From a virus, in the IMG/VR virus record IMGVR_UViG_3300038701_002625, positions 1 to 34,849 of that record: a stretch of 34,849 bases of DNA. One strand, 5' to 3'. The position numbers and the translations under genes are program-made. The notes beneath the pieces are model-generated. The model searched no databases, was not told where the DNA came from, and saw only the letters and a program-made list of their open reading frames with translations. Shown here one piece after another: positions 21,362 to 29,075 of the stretch. How positions within the stretch are numbered: the first letter of the stretch is position 1; the number at the start of each line of letters is the position of its first letter.

Positions 21362-22198
21362 ATGCTAAGAGTAAAAAACAAACTAACAGTCTTACATGAT
21401 GATAATGGCACCTTCTCGGACTATTCAAAAGAATCAATAGACTTCGATAGAGACACATATACCATCACGCTCAATGCGGATGACGACTATTTTTATGTTG
21501 GTTTCTATAAGCCCATTAATACGTTCTACGTCGAGATTGGAACCGCCAACGAGAATGCCGGAGCAATGGCCGCTGAGTATTATAATGGGTCATCATGGGC
21601 AAGCCTCGAAGGTTTTTACGATGAAAGCGCATCTTTTACAAGGTCGGGATTTCTCCAATGGGACAGAAATCAGGAGGACGAGACTAAAACCACAATAAAT
21701 AGCACAGAGTTGTATTGGTACAGACTTAGGCCAAGCGTAACCCATTCAGAGACAGTTATTAACGGGCTAAACCTTATCTTTGCAGATGATAATGACCTTA
21801 AAAGAGAGTTTTTTGAAATAGGAAACCATCTACCTAGCGGCGAAAGCTCACATGTTCTCACTCACGTAGCGGCAAGGGATCAGATAATTCAAAAAATTAG
21901 AAATGATGGCTGGTACAAAGAGGCAATAAGCACGGGCAAGGCTAAAGATATTACGGCCTTTGACATTTTGGACGTGGGTCAAATTAAATTAGCTGCAACA
22001 TATCTAGCGCTATCAAAAATATTCGATGCTGTCGAGGATACTCCCGATGGTATTTATACGATGAGAAGCGAGAGGTATTTATCTCTCTATAACAATGCAA
22101 TCAATACGTTTTATCTTGATATAGACAGCGATGATGACGGTATACAAGACGTTGAAGAGAGGCTTGCTAGTTCTACAGGGAGGCTTTTAAGAAGATGA
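21362..22198 (+). CDS. Head-tail connector / tail protein with C-terminal calcium-type motif
   Basis: 278 residues. The first ~140 residues form a beta-rich region with YYNGSSWASLEGFYDESASF and YRLRPSV patterns, typical of phage virion carbohydrate- or protein-binding domains. The second half is helical (TAFDILDVGQIKLAATYLAL). Near the end DSDDDGIQDVEE matches the DxDxDGxxD loop of calcium-binding thrombospondin-3-like repeats. Position between head and tail terminator suggests a connector or stopper. GTAGGATG precedes the start. Confidence 0.55.
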   Translation: MLRVKNKLTVLHDDNGTFSDYSKESIDFDRDTYTITLNADDDYFYVGFYKPINTFYVEIGTANENAGAMAAEYYNGSSWASLEGFYDESASFTRSGFLQWDRNQEDETKTTINSTELYWYRLRPSVTHSETVINGLNLIFADDNDLKREFFEIGNHLPSGESSHVLTHVAARDQIIQKIRNDGWYKEAISTGKAKDITAFDILDVGQIKLAATYLALSKIFDAVEDTPDGIYTMRSERYLSLYNNAINTFYLDIDSDDDGIQDVEERLASSTGRLLRR

Positions 22199-22635
22199 GT
22201 GCTCCCACTGACATATTAACAGCAATCGAGACAAGAGTGGGGTCAGTACTTCCTAGTTATAAAAGGCTAGAGCATAGCTATGACCTTGAGGCCAATAGTT
22301 CGCGAGTTAGCGATGGCGCTTATGGTGTTGGATCGGGCGCTGCAAATAGTGCGGAGGGCACACTTAGAACATTAACACTGGACCACGAGTTTTTTGTCAT
22401 ATTGTCGAAAAAGTTCGGCGGTAGGAGTGGTGACGCCGCAGACAGGGCGGCATTAAAACAGATTTATGACGACATCGAACTACTTTACAAAGACCTTTTT
22501 CAATCAAAACTTGGAATACCGTCAATAGTATATCTCGTAAGCGAATTGTCACTAGATACGCCGGAACTTATTGGCGACAACGTAATAAGCGTAAGAATGA
22601 ATTTTATAGTTAAGCATAGGGTTTCAACCCAATAG
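22195..22635 (+). CDS. Tail terminator-like protein
   Basis: 146 residues; starts TDILTAIETRVGSVLPSYKR and ends with a beta hairpin (NVISVRMNFIVKHRVSTQ), an alpha/beta plan like tail-terminator or tail-completion proteins (lambda gpU type) that cap the tail tube. It sits immediately before the tail-tube gene as in most siphoviruses, overlapping the upstream gene by 4 bp. Confidence 0.6.
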   Translation: MSAPTDILTAIETRVGSVLPSYKRLEHSYDLEANSSRVSDGAYGVGSGAANSAEGTLRTLTLDHEFFVILSKKFGGRSGDAADRAALKQIYDDIELLYKDLFQSKLGIPSIVYLVSELSLDTPELIGDNVISVRMNFIVKHRVSTQ

Positions 22636-22644
22636 GAGAATAAT

Positions 22645-23814
22645 ATGAGTATCGGAGTAATTAATAACGAATCAAGCGTAGCGTTGGTTAACGAAACTAC
22701 AGCAGAGGGCACCTATGAGGCCACAACCGCAGCGACAGAATATATCGAAGCACAAGCAGAAGGCACAAGTTTTAATAAGTCAAGGGAAGAGCTCACAAGA
22801 AACACTCTCGGGTCTACTACCGAACAGGAAGCCTCTAGAGTGGGCATTGCTGAAGTGGTGGGCGAGATACCTGTGGAATTTGGAGCATCTGCAACGGCAG
22901 GTAGCGCCCCACAAAGACTAGACTTATTACTAAGGTCACTACTGGGTGGCAAACGTACCGCCGCAGAGGATACGACAACGACGGGCAACACCTCTACAGT
23001 CTTAGAATTTGGGGCAACGCCAACGTTCAAAAAGGGCGATGTCGTTTTAGTAAAAGAATCGGGTGCGTATGAGCTTAGGCCAGTAAGTGCCGTCGGTTCA
23101 ACCACGATTACGCTTGCCTTCGCGCTGGCCAATGGAGCGCCAAGTGACGGCGTGTCCGTCGAGGCGGTAACCACATATTTTAGTGATACTACATCAAGCA
23201 TTTCTCTATCTGCCGAGCACAATATAGGTAATGAGATTCAACAAAGGGTCGCAGGCCTTAGGTGTCAGTCCATGAGTCTTGAAAATTGGGCCGCGGGGCA
23301 GATTCCAACCGCCACATTTTCGCTCGGTGGTCTATCGCTAGAAAGGGCCAATGATACACAGACGGCAACACCTGACTTTACAGCAGATGCATTACCGCCC
23401 GTTGCTCTAGAAGCGTGTTTATTTATCGATGGCACATCTTATTCTTATAGCGAACTCGGGCTAAGTATCGAAAACGCACTAGCATTTTTAATCGACGCCT
23501 GTACCTCTCAAGGGAAGGTTAGCTCACGAATTACAGACCAGAGTGTGACATTTACAGCATCAAAATATATGGACGACACCGCGTTGTCTCAATGGGACGC
23601 ATTTAATGATAACGACGATGTTTCGGTCTTCTTTTATGCTTACAACCCGTCATCTACAGCGGGTCAGTTTGGCGAATGTGTGGCCTGCTGGATTCCACAG
23701 GGAAAAATTACAGCAATACCAGCCGGAGATCAAGAAGGTGTGGCCATAGACGAAATAAGCGTGAAGGCACACAGATCAGCGGGTAATGACAGTATCTTTT
23801 TAGGATTTATTTAA
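22645..23814 (+). CDS. Major tail (tube) protein
   Basis: 389 residues, beta-rich and Ser/Thr/Ala rich, with TPTFKKGDVVLVKESGAYEL (an Ig- or tube-loop-like insertion) and a C-terminal part ending AIPAGDQEGVAIDEISVKAH. It is longer than a minimal tube protein, so one or more extra domains are likely on the surface. The placement between tail terminator and assembly chaperone defines the role. No sheath gene is present, supporting a non-contractile tail. Strong AGGAGAATAAT before ATG. Confidence 0.8.
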   Translation: MSIGVINNESSVALVNETTAEGTYEATTAATEYIEAQAEGTSFNKSREELTRNTLGSTTEQEASRVGIAEVVGEIPVEFGASATAGSAPQRLDLLLRSLLGGKRTAAEDTTTTGNTSTVLEFGATPTFKKGDVVLVKESGAYELRPVSAVGSTTITLAFALANGAPSDGVSVEAVTTYFSDTTSSISLSAEHNIGNEIQQRVAGLRCQSMSLENWAAGQIPTATFSLGGLSLERANDTQTATPDFTADALPPVALEACLFIDGTSYSYSELGLSIENALAFLIDACTSQGKVSSRITDQSVTFTASKYMDDTALSQWDAFNDNDDVSVFFYAYNPSSTAGQFGECVACWIPQGKITAIPAGDQEGVAIDEISVKAHRSAGNDSIFLGFI

Positions 23815-24236
23815 TGGGAAAAATACTTAGGCAAACAGATAGAATTAAGGTGAGCATCGGCAAATCGATCTTTACTCTTGCACCTCTTACTCAGTTGCAA
23901 AAAATAGAAATATCTGAATGTACAAAGATTGAAAAGGGTGGAGACGAGGTCTTAGATATAGCTAGAGCCCAGGCTCTGTTGGTTAAATACTCACTGAAGG
24001 ACATTGAGGGCATCGAGGACTACGAGGGGAACGAATACTCGCTAGAGATGGAGAACGACTCGCTTACGGACGAGTGCGTGGCAGAGATATTCACACTAGA
24101 AGAAAAGAGCAGTTTTTTAATAGCTGCGTGGCAATGCATGAATGGGTTTCCTGGCAAGATTACTAATCCTGCTACAGGCAAACCCTTAAAGGGTGTTGCC
24201 TTGGAAATACTCAGCAAGAAAAAACCAAGCGGGTAA
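23814..24236 (+). CDS. Tail assembly chaperone, short form (gpG-like)
   Basis: 140 residues. TDRIKVSIGKSIFTLAPLTQ then a helical body with KSSFLIAAWQCMNGFPGKIT, the size, position and outline of lambda gpG-type chaperones between tube and tape-measure genes. It coats the tape measure before tube assembly. Its last codons (AAG AAA AAA) can slip into the -1 frame, which stays open to 24709. Starts at the stop of the tube gene (TTAATGG). Confidence 0.75.
   Translation: MGKILRQTDRIKVSIGKSIFTLAPLTQLQKIEISECTKIEKGGDEVLDIARAQALLVKYSLKDIEGIEDYEGNEYSLEMENDSLTDECVAEIFTLEEKSSFLIAAWQCMNGFPGKITNPATGKPLKGVALEILSKKKPSG
24218..24224 (+). promoter_or_regulatory. Probable -1 ribosomal frameshift site
   Basis: G AAA AAA at 24218-24224, read in frame as AAG AAA AAA. 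After -1 slippage the A-site tRNA re-pairs fully and the P-site tRNA meets GAA. The -1 frame has no stop through to 24709, and the downstream ORF has no usable start of its own. This is the lambda G/GT arrangement. Confidence 0.65.
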
Positions 24237-24709
24237 ACTTTAACAACCAGGTGGTAGATATACTGTGTTACAAAATACAGCAAATAAGCTCACTTTCACC
24301 TCATGACTACATAGGCATAGTGTCGACCTTTCGTGCAATGGTGGACAGTGAGTTCAATTGCACCAAATGCAAGGTCAGATATCCAAGAGATAGGAAACTG
24401 CAACAGGCCCATCAGGAAAGAAAATGGTGTTTTTCAACATCAGACAAACCTCATTTTGCTTACAAGGGAGTGGGACCTATGGGTAATAGCACTGCTATAA
24501 ATTATAGCCAATGCCCCGCTAGATTTTACTCGAACAAATGGGCCAGCATCATAGGTATGCATGACCAATACAAAAAGGGCGTGATGCCGTTCGATGGGTC
24601 ACCCATGGACCAGCCCGCAAGTATTATCGAGGCCTTTAATTTGATTAACAATTTAAAAGAAGAGGCCAAATTTAAACACGAACAGACTATGAGAAAGTAT
24701 GGCAAATAA
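24226..24709 (+). CDS. Tail assembly chaperone frameshift extension (gpT-like)
   Basis: The -1 frame downstream of the short chaperone, about 160 residues, probably made only as the end of a ~297-residue fusion. The first possible independent start is a GTG at 24251 with no ribosome site. The product has TKCKVRYPRDRKLQQAHQER and later CPARFYSNKW, with several Cys that may bind zinc, then AFNLINNLKEEAKFKHEQTM. In lambda the T domain recruits the major tail protein to the coated tape measure. It overlaps the tape measure gene by 11 bp. Confidence 0.65.
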
Positions 24710-26762
24710 TGAAGTCAGCGTAGAGATTACGGTAGAGGAAAAGGCAGCGCTAAAGGCGCTGGCCAGTCTCACTAGAGGTGTAGATAGCGTAGCCAAGGAC
24801 ACTGTTAGGTCTGTCGGGAAGATGGATCTGGCATTTGCATCTTTTGCCGGGAATATCGCTGCAAACGCTGTCGGCAAGGCTTTAAATTTAATACAGGAAG
24901 GCTTTCGCAAGTCTGTTGAAGCAGCAAAAAGCCTAGAAGTTATCGAGGTGCAATTTAGAACGATGCTAGGGTCAGCACAAGCCGCGCAAAAACAACTGCA
25001 AGAATTGCAGGACTTCGCGGCGACCACACCGTTTCAACTACCAGGACTTGCGGTAGCTACGAGACAGCTTCTATCTTTCGGGGTCGCGCAGGAAGATATT
25101 GTGCCAACACTCAGAAAGATAGGCGACCTCGCGGCGGGCACAGGTTCACAAATAGACGAATTAACTATTCCGTATGGGAGACTTATATCGACTCAGAAAC
25201 TAACACTGGTCGAGCTTGATAAATTTGCTGATCGAGGCATTAATCTTTATGGAAAACTCGCTCAACAGACGGGAATTTCACTAAAGCAAATACGTGACGA
25301 TATTTCAAAAGGCAGAGTTCCCTTTGAGGAGTTTGAAAAAGCCCTGGCCAGTCTTACTAACGAGGGGGGGCTGTTTTTCAATGCTACCCAGAAGCAGTCA
25401 GAAACACTTGCGGGGGTCATATCTACACTTGATGATAACTTTTTCAACCTTGCCGCAGAAGTTGGGAAAGCCTTCAAACCGGCACTTGTAGACTCCGCTA
25501 AAGAGATTACGGGCATAGTTCAAAACCTAACGGCCGCCTTTAGAGAGGACGGACCGGCCCTGGCAACGGCCACCAAGGCAATTGCAGATTTTCTACTGAT
25601 AACACCGAGTAAATTTTGGGTAAATTTCTTCAGTGGAGGTTCTAAAAAGAATTTGAGCGAGATTAATAACGAAATAGAAACCGTAAACAATAAAATCAAC
25701 AAACTACAAGAGACTATTTCGTCCAAGAAAGAGCACACCTTTTACAACAGCTTTCTAGGCAGAAAAGAAGATGATCTGAGAGATATGTCAGAGTTAATGA
25801 TGAAACTTGGCGAGCTGAAAAGCGCAAGAGATTCAATGCTTAAAAAGGATGATGACTCGGGAATAATAGGAAGTAAAGATAGCGGCCCCGCCGATACGGG
25901 TCTGTCAGCCCAGCAACAGGCAGAGATAGAAAAGGAGAAGGTCCTTCTACAGGAAATCAAAATGCTCAGGCAGCAGTCAGCATTAGAGGAAGAAGAGAGA
26001 AAACTCTTGTTAAGAGAGGCGCAGGGGTTGCAGACCGAAGCCGATCTAGAAAGATTACGAGAGATAGAAGAAAACAGAATAGCAATCAAGAAAGAGTTTG
26101 AAGATCAGAAAATCGAAATAGGGAAAACGGGCAAAGAAAAAGATTTATTACTGGAGAAGAATGCCGCCGCTAGCAGATTAGAACTCACAAAAAAGACTAA
26201 CCAGCTTGAACTCGCAAACCTTAAAAAGAAAATGGATGAGGAGCGAAGAATAAGGGCAGCGGGATATCAAGCGGCAAGAAACTTTCTCTCGGCGGGGCAA
26301 ACTCTTGCGAAAGAAGGAACTCTTGAGGCGAAGTCGTTGGCCATTGCTCAGTCTACAATGAACACATACCAGGCCGCCGCGGCAGCTATAGCACCGCCAC
26401 CTCTGGGGCTTGGTCCTGTTGCAGGTATCCCGCTCATGGCATCCACAATTGCATTAGGTCTTGCTCAGGTTGCTAAAATATCAGGCGCGTTTGCAGAGGG
26501 TGGATTTGTGGGGGGGATGAATGGTGCCTCTTATGGTCGAGATAATACGTATGCACAAGTTAGAACGGGTGAGCAGATATTAAACGCTAATGATCAGCGA
26601 GAAGTCTTAACAGGGCTAAAAAGTGGGGCGTTTTCCAACGGCAGCTCTAAAATGGATGATCTTATAGATGCTATTTATTCTCAACCCATTGTCGTGAACA
26701 TAGACGGCATTGAGGTGGCCAGGGCCGTGAGGGATGCTAGAGAATCGGGGTTTGCAGCATGA
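24699..26762 (+). CDS. Tape measure protein
   Basis: 687 residues. The N-terminal part (LASLTRGVDSVAKDTVRSVG, then ATTPFQLPGLAVATRQLLSF and GDLAAGTGSQIDELTIPYGR) is the conserved tape measure region. A long Lys/Glu coiled coil lies at about 320-520. A Gly/Ala hydrophobic stretch (LGLGPVAGIPLMASTIALGL) follows, a likely membrane-inserting segment for DNA entry, and GGFVGGMNGASYGRDN near the end matches the usual late motif. At about 1.5 Angstrom per residue, it predicts a tail of roughly 100 nm, a siphovirus. Confidence 0.93.
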   Translation: MANNEVSVEITVEEKAALKALASLTRGVDSVAKDTVRSVGKMDLAFASFAGNIAANAVGKALNLIQEGFRKSVEAAKSLEVIEVQFRTMLGSAQAAQKQLQELQDFAATTPFQLPGLAVATRQLLSFGVAQEDIVPTLRKIGDLAAGTGSQIDELTIPYGRLISTQKLTLVELDKFADRGINLYGKLAQQTGISLKQIRDDISKGRVPFEEFEKALASLTNEGGLFFNATQKQSETLAGVISTLDDNFFNLAAEVGKAFKPALVDSAKEITGIVQNLTAAFREDGPALATATKAIADFLLITPSKFWVNFFSGGSKKNLSEINNEIETVNNKINKLQETISSKKEHTFYNSFLGRKEDDLRDMSELMMKLGELKSARDSMLKKDDDSGIIGSKDSGPADTGLSAQQQAEIEKEKVLLQEIKMLRQQSALEEEERKLLLREAQGLQTEADLERLREIEENRIAIKKEFEDQKIEIGKTGKEKDLLLEKNAAASRLELTKKTNQLELANLKKKMDEERRIRAAGYQAARNFLSAGQTLAKEGTLEAKSLAIAQSTMNTYQAAAAAIAPPPLGLGPVAGIPLMASTIALGLAQVAKISGAFAEGGFVGGMNGASYGRDNTYAQVRTGEQILNANDQREVLTGLKSGAFSNGSSKMDDLIDAIYSQPIVVNIDGIEVARAVRDARESGFAA

Positions 26763-27529
26763 TGAAATTCCTAGCTCTCAACTTAGTTGAATCTGCCACA
26801 CTCTCAGCGTCTACAGAAAACGCACAGTTTTCACTAAATAATATAAAGCACGACTTTAGAACAAAGGTTTATAGGTCGACCTCAAATAGTGACAGTGTCG
26901 TTTTCGACCTAGGCTCAATTGAGGATGTTGACCACGTGGCGATATGCGACAACTGGAAAGACGGATTTGGTGTTACCGCAGTCACCATAGAGGCGAATGC
27001 TACCGACTCATGGAGCTCTCCCTCTTTTTCGACGTCAATGACTCTCGATTCAACATTCGGCATATCAATAAAAGAGCTCTCCAGTGAACAGTCTTACAGG
27101 TTTTGGAGATTGGTTCTAACTAGTACGCTTGGATACTGTGAGCTTTCGCACGTCTTCATCGGAAAGGCTACTCAGATAACTACAAACGGTATCAGTTACG
27201 GTTGGGGCTATTTAAATAAAGACATGAAAAAAACGGGCACTAGTCGTTATGGGCAAGAATTTACAGATGTCATTGGAAAGAGAAAAGAACTCACAGGCCT
27301 TTCCATTAAGGTGGCAAACACCACGGAAATCGACAAAATTTTTGAGGTGTTTGACGATAGGGGTACTGTAAATCCTTTTTACGCAGTAATGGGAGACGGG
27401 ACGAACACCATTATAAGCAACGAGAATAGATTAAATGGCATTTATAAATTTACCACCGAACCTAGGTTTATAAACCCCACGGCCCCAGGATTATACGACA
27501 TAACGTTCTCGCTAAGGGAGCAGAAATGA
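26759..27529 (+). CDS. Distal tail / baseplate protein
   Basis: 256 residues after the tape measure (ATGA overlap, start ATGATG). Beta-rich, with a discoidin-like half (DSVVFDLGSIEDVDHVAICD and SEQSYRFWRLVLTST) that resembles carbohydrate-binding jelly-rolls, and a C-terminal half ending PTAPGLYDITFSLREQK, as in distal tail proteins. It probably forms the ring at the tip and may bind cell-surface sugar. Confidence 0.65.
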   Translation: MMKFLALNLVESATLSASTENAQFSLNNIKHDFRTKVYRSTSNSDSVVFDLGSIEDVDHVAICDNWKDGFGVTAVTIEANATDSWSSPSFSTSMTLDSTFGISIKELSSEQSYRFWRLVLTSTLGYCELSHVFIGKATQITTNGISYGWGYLNKDMKKTGTSRYGQEFTDVIGKRKELTGLSIKVANTTEIDKIFEVFDDRGTVNPFYAVMGDGTNTIISNENRLNGIYKFTTEPRFINPTAPGLYDITFSLREQK

Positions 27530-27981
27530 CCCATTTGGTAGTAGAGGAATTAAGGGGCACGCTATCTCAAGAATTCACAATCAATCTAAAGCGAAGATAT
27601 CAAATAAAAGTACTAAGGCCATATATATATATGCACAACACTCCTGCGGGCACTTTTACATTCACTGTTAAGAGTGGAGGGGTAGCGCTGGCAAGCAAGA
27701 GTTTTACGAGTGCAAGCATTAAAAGCGATCTCGGCACAACTGACGATTACGCCCATCTATATAAGACACTGGAGTTTGATACAGTCATCCCGCTAGAAAA
27801 GGGCACATATTCAATAGTCCTTTCATCGAGTGGCTACACGTTCTCTGATTCTTCGTATCTTGGATGGATCAAGCCCCACGAGAATATATTCAATGAAAAC
27901 ACCGGTGAGGTAAATTCTTTAAACGATTACTCGTTCGGGTTCGAGTTGTTTGAACTAAGAAAAATGGAGTCTTTTAAATGA
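27526..27981 (+). CDS. Baseplate/tail appendage protein
   Basis: 151 residues, beta-rich (GTFTFTVKSGGVALASKSF, PLEKGTYSIVLSSSGY). The pattern of alternating beta strands with Ser/Thr is that of a small jelly-roll or receptor-binding module. Starts in a 4-bp overlap with the distal tail gene. I do not recognise a named family. Confidence 0.55.
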   Translation: MTHLVVEELRGTLSQEFTINLKRRYQIKVLRPYIYMHNTPAGTFTFTVKSGGVALASKSFTSASIKSDLGTTDDYAHLYKTLEFDTVIPLEKGTYSIVLSSSGYTFSDSSYLGWIKPHENIFNENTGEVNSLNDYSFGFELFELRKMESFK

Positions 27982-29075
27982 GGATTATAGATTTTAGCGA
28001 CGGCTTCACGAGCGCAACATCACCCGACACTATCGGATCAGAGGCCAAGGAGCTGGAAAACTTCGCTAATGATGCGGCCTATGAATCAGAGTACGGATCG
28101 CCATCGGGAGGTGAGATTTATTATAATAGCGCCGATGATGTTATTAAATATTATGATGGCGATACAAGTAGTTGGGTCGAGATCCCAAAAGATGCTGACG
28201 TCGTAAAGCTTACGGGCAATCAAACAATAGCGGGAAATAAGACGTTTTCGGGTGATACCACCTTTAATGGTACAACCACAGTTGTGAACGCAACAAATCT
28301 GGACGTAGCCGATAAAAATATAACCGTAAATGATGGTGGTAACGATGCCAGTTCAGAAGGGGCCGGTCTTACTATTGAAAGGACGGGCACAGATGGTTCG
28401 CTAATATATGCCGATGCGTCTGCGACGAAATTTAAAGCTGGACCGAGTGGTTCTGAGGTTGAATTAGTTGGCACGTCCAGCACCCAAACTCTAAGTAATA
28501 AGTCATACTCTGACCCCGTGACAATGGATGAGGTATCTACGCCATCGACACCCGCCACGGGAAAGTGGAAGCTGTATCCAAAGACGGACGGAATCTATCA
28601 GCTTGATGACGCCGGCAACGAAACGAATCTCTCTAGCAGTAGCGGGGTTACGATTGAGAGCGCGAAGTACCAAGGACAATCAGGATATGGCTCTACCAAT
28701 AATAAAATTCCGTACTTTGCAAATACGCTACAAGACAGCACAGGGACAGTGGTAACTGTCGCAAATAATTCAACAAGTGGTATTTCTATAACCGCCAATC
28801 ATAATTGCTATATTGTCGCAACGTATACGCGTTACCCGAATGGAACATCTCAATCAGGTTTTTCTATCAGCAGCTCCGAGCTAACGACAGGAATAGGCTC
28901 TATTACAGACGCGGACAGGGCGGCGTTTGCGAGACACCCTTCTATTGAAGGTGTGTCTGTCACGGCCCCCGTATACCTTGCTTCTGGCGAGATACTTAGG
29001 CCGCATACCGCCGGAGAGGCAGAGGCAGACTCAGGAGATAGGGCCATTCTTGCATTTATAGTGTTCGGATTATGA
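27978..29075 (+). CDS. Tail fibre protein
   Basis: 365 residues. GSPSGGEIYYNSADDVIKYY and KLTGNQTIAGNKTFSGDTTF plus VADKNITVNDGGND are typical tail-fibre shaft repeats (the 'GnqtIaGnKTFsgd' motif). A Gly/Ser-rich trimeric shaft follows, and the C-terminal segment (IEGVSVTAPVYLASGEILRP) is likely the receptor-binding tip. It is co-translated with both neighbours. Confidence 0.82.
   Translation: MRIIDFSDGFTSATSPDTIGSEAKELENFANDAAYESEYGSPSGGEIYYNSADDVIKYYDGDTSSWVEIPKDADVVKLTGNQTIAGNKTFSGDTTFNGTTTVVNATNLDVADKNITVNDGGNDASSEGAGLTIERTGTDGSLIYADASATKFKAGPSGSEVELVGTSSTQTLSNKSYSDPVTMDEVSTPSTPATGKWKLYPKTDGIYQLDDAGNETNLSSSSGVTIESAKYQGQSGYGSTNNKIPYFANTLQDSTGTVVTVANNSTSGISITANHNCYIVATYTRYPNGTSQSGFSISSSELTTGIGSITDADRAAFARHPSIEGVSVTAPVYLASGEILRPHTAGEAEADSGDRAILAFIVFGL

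Noticed and set aside
22713-23222. Long reverse ORF inside the tail-tube gene
   Set aside because: No ribosome site or recognisable motif; opposite a confident structural gene.
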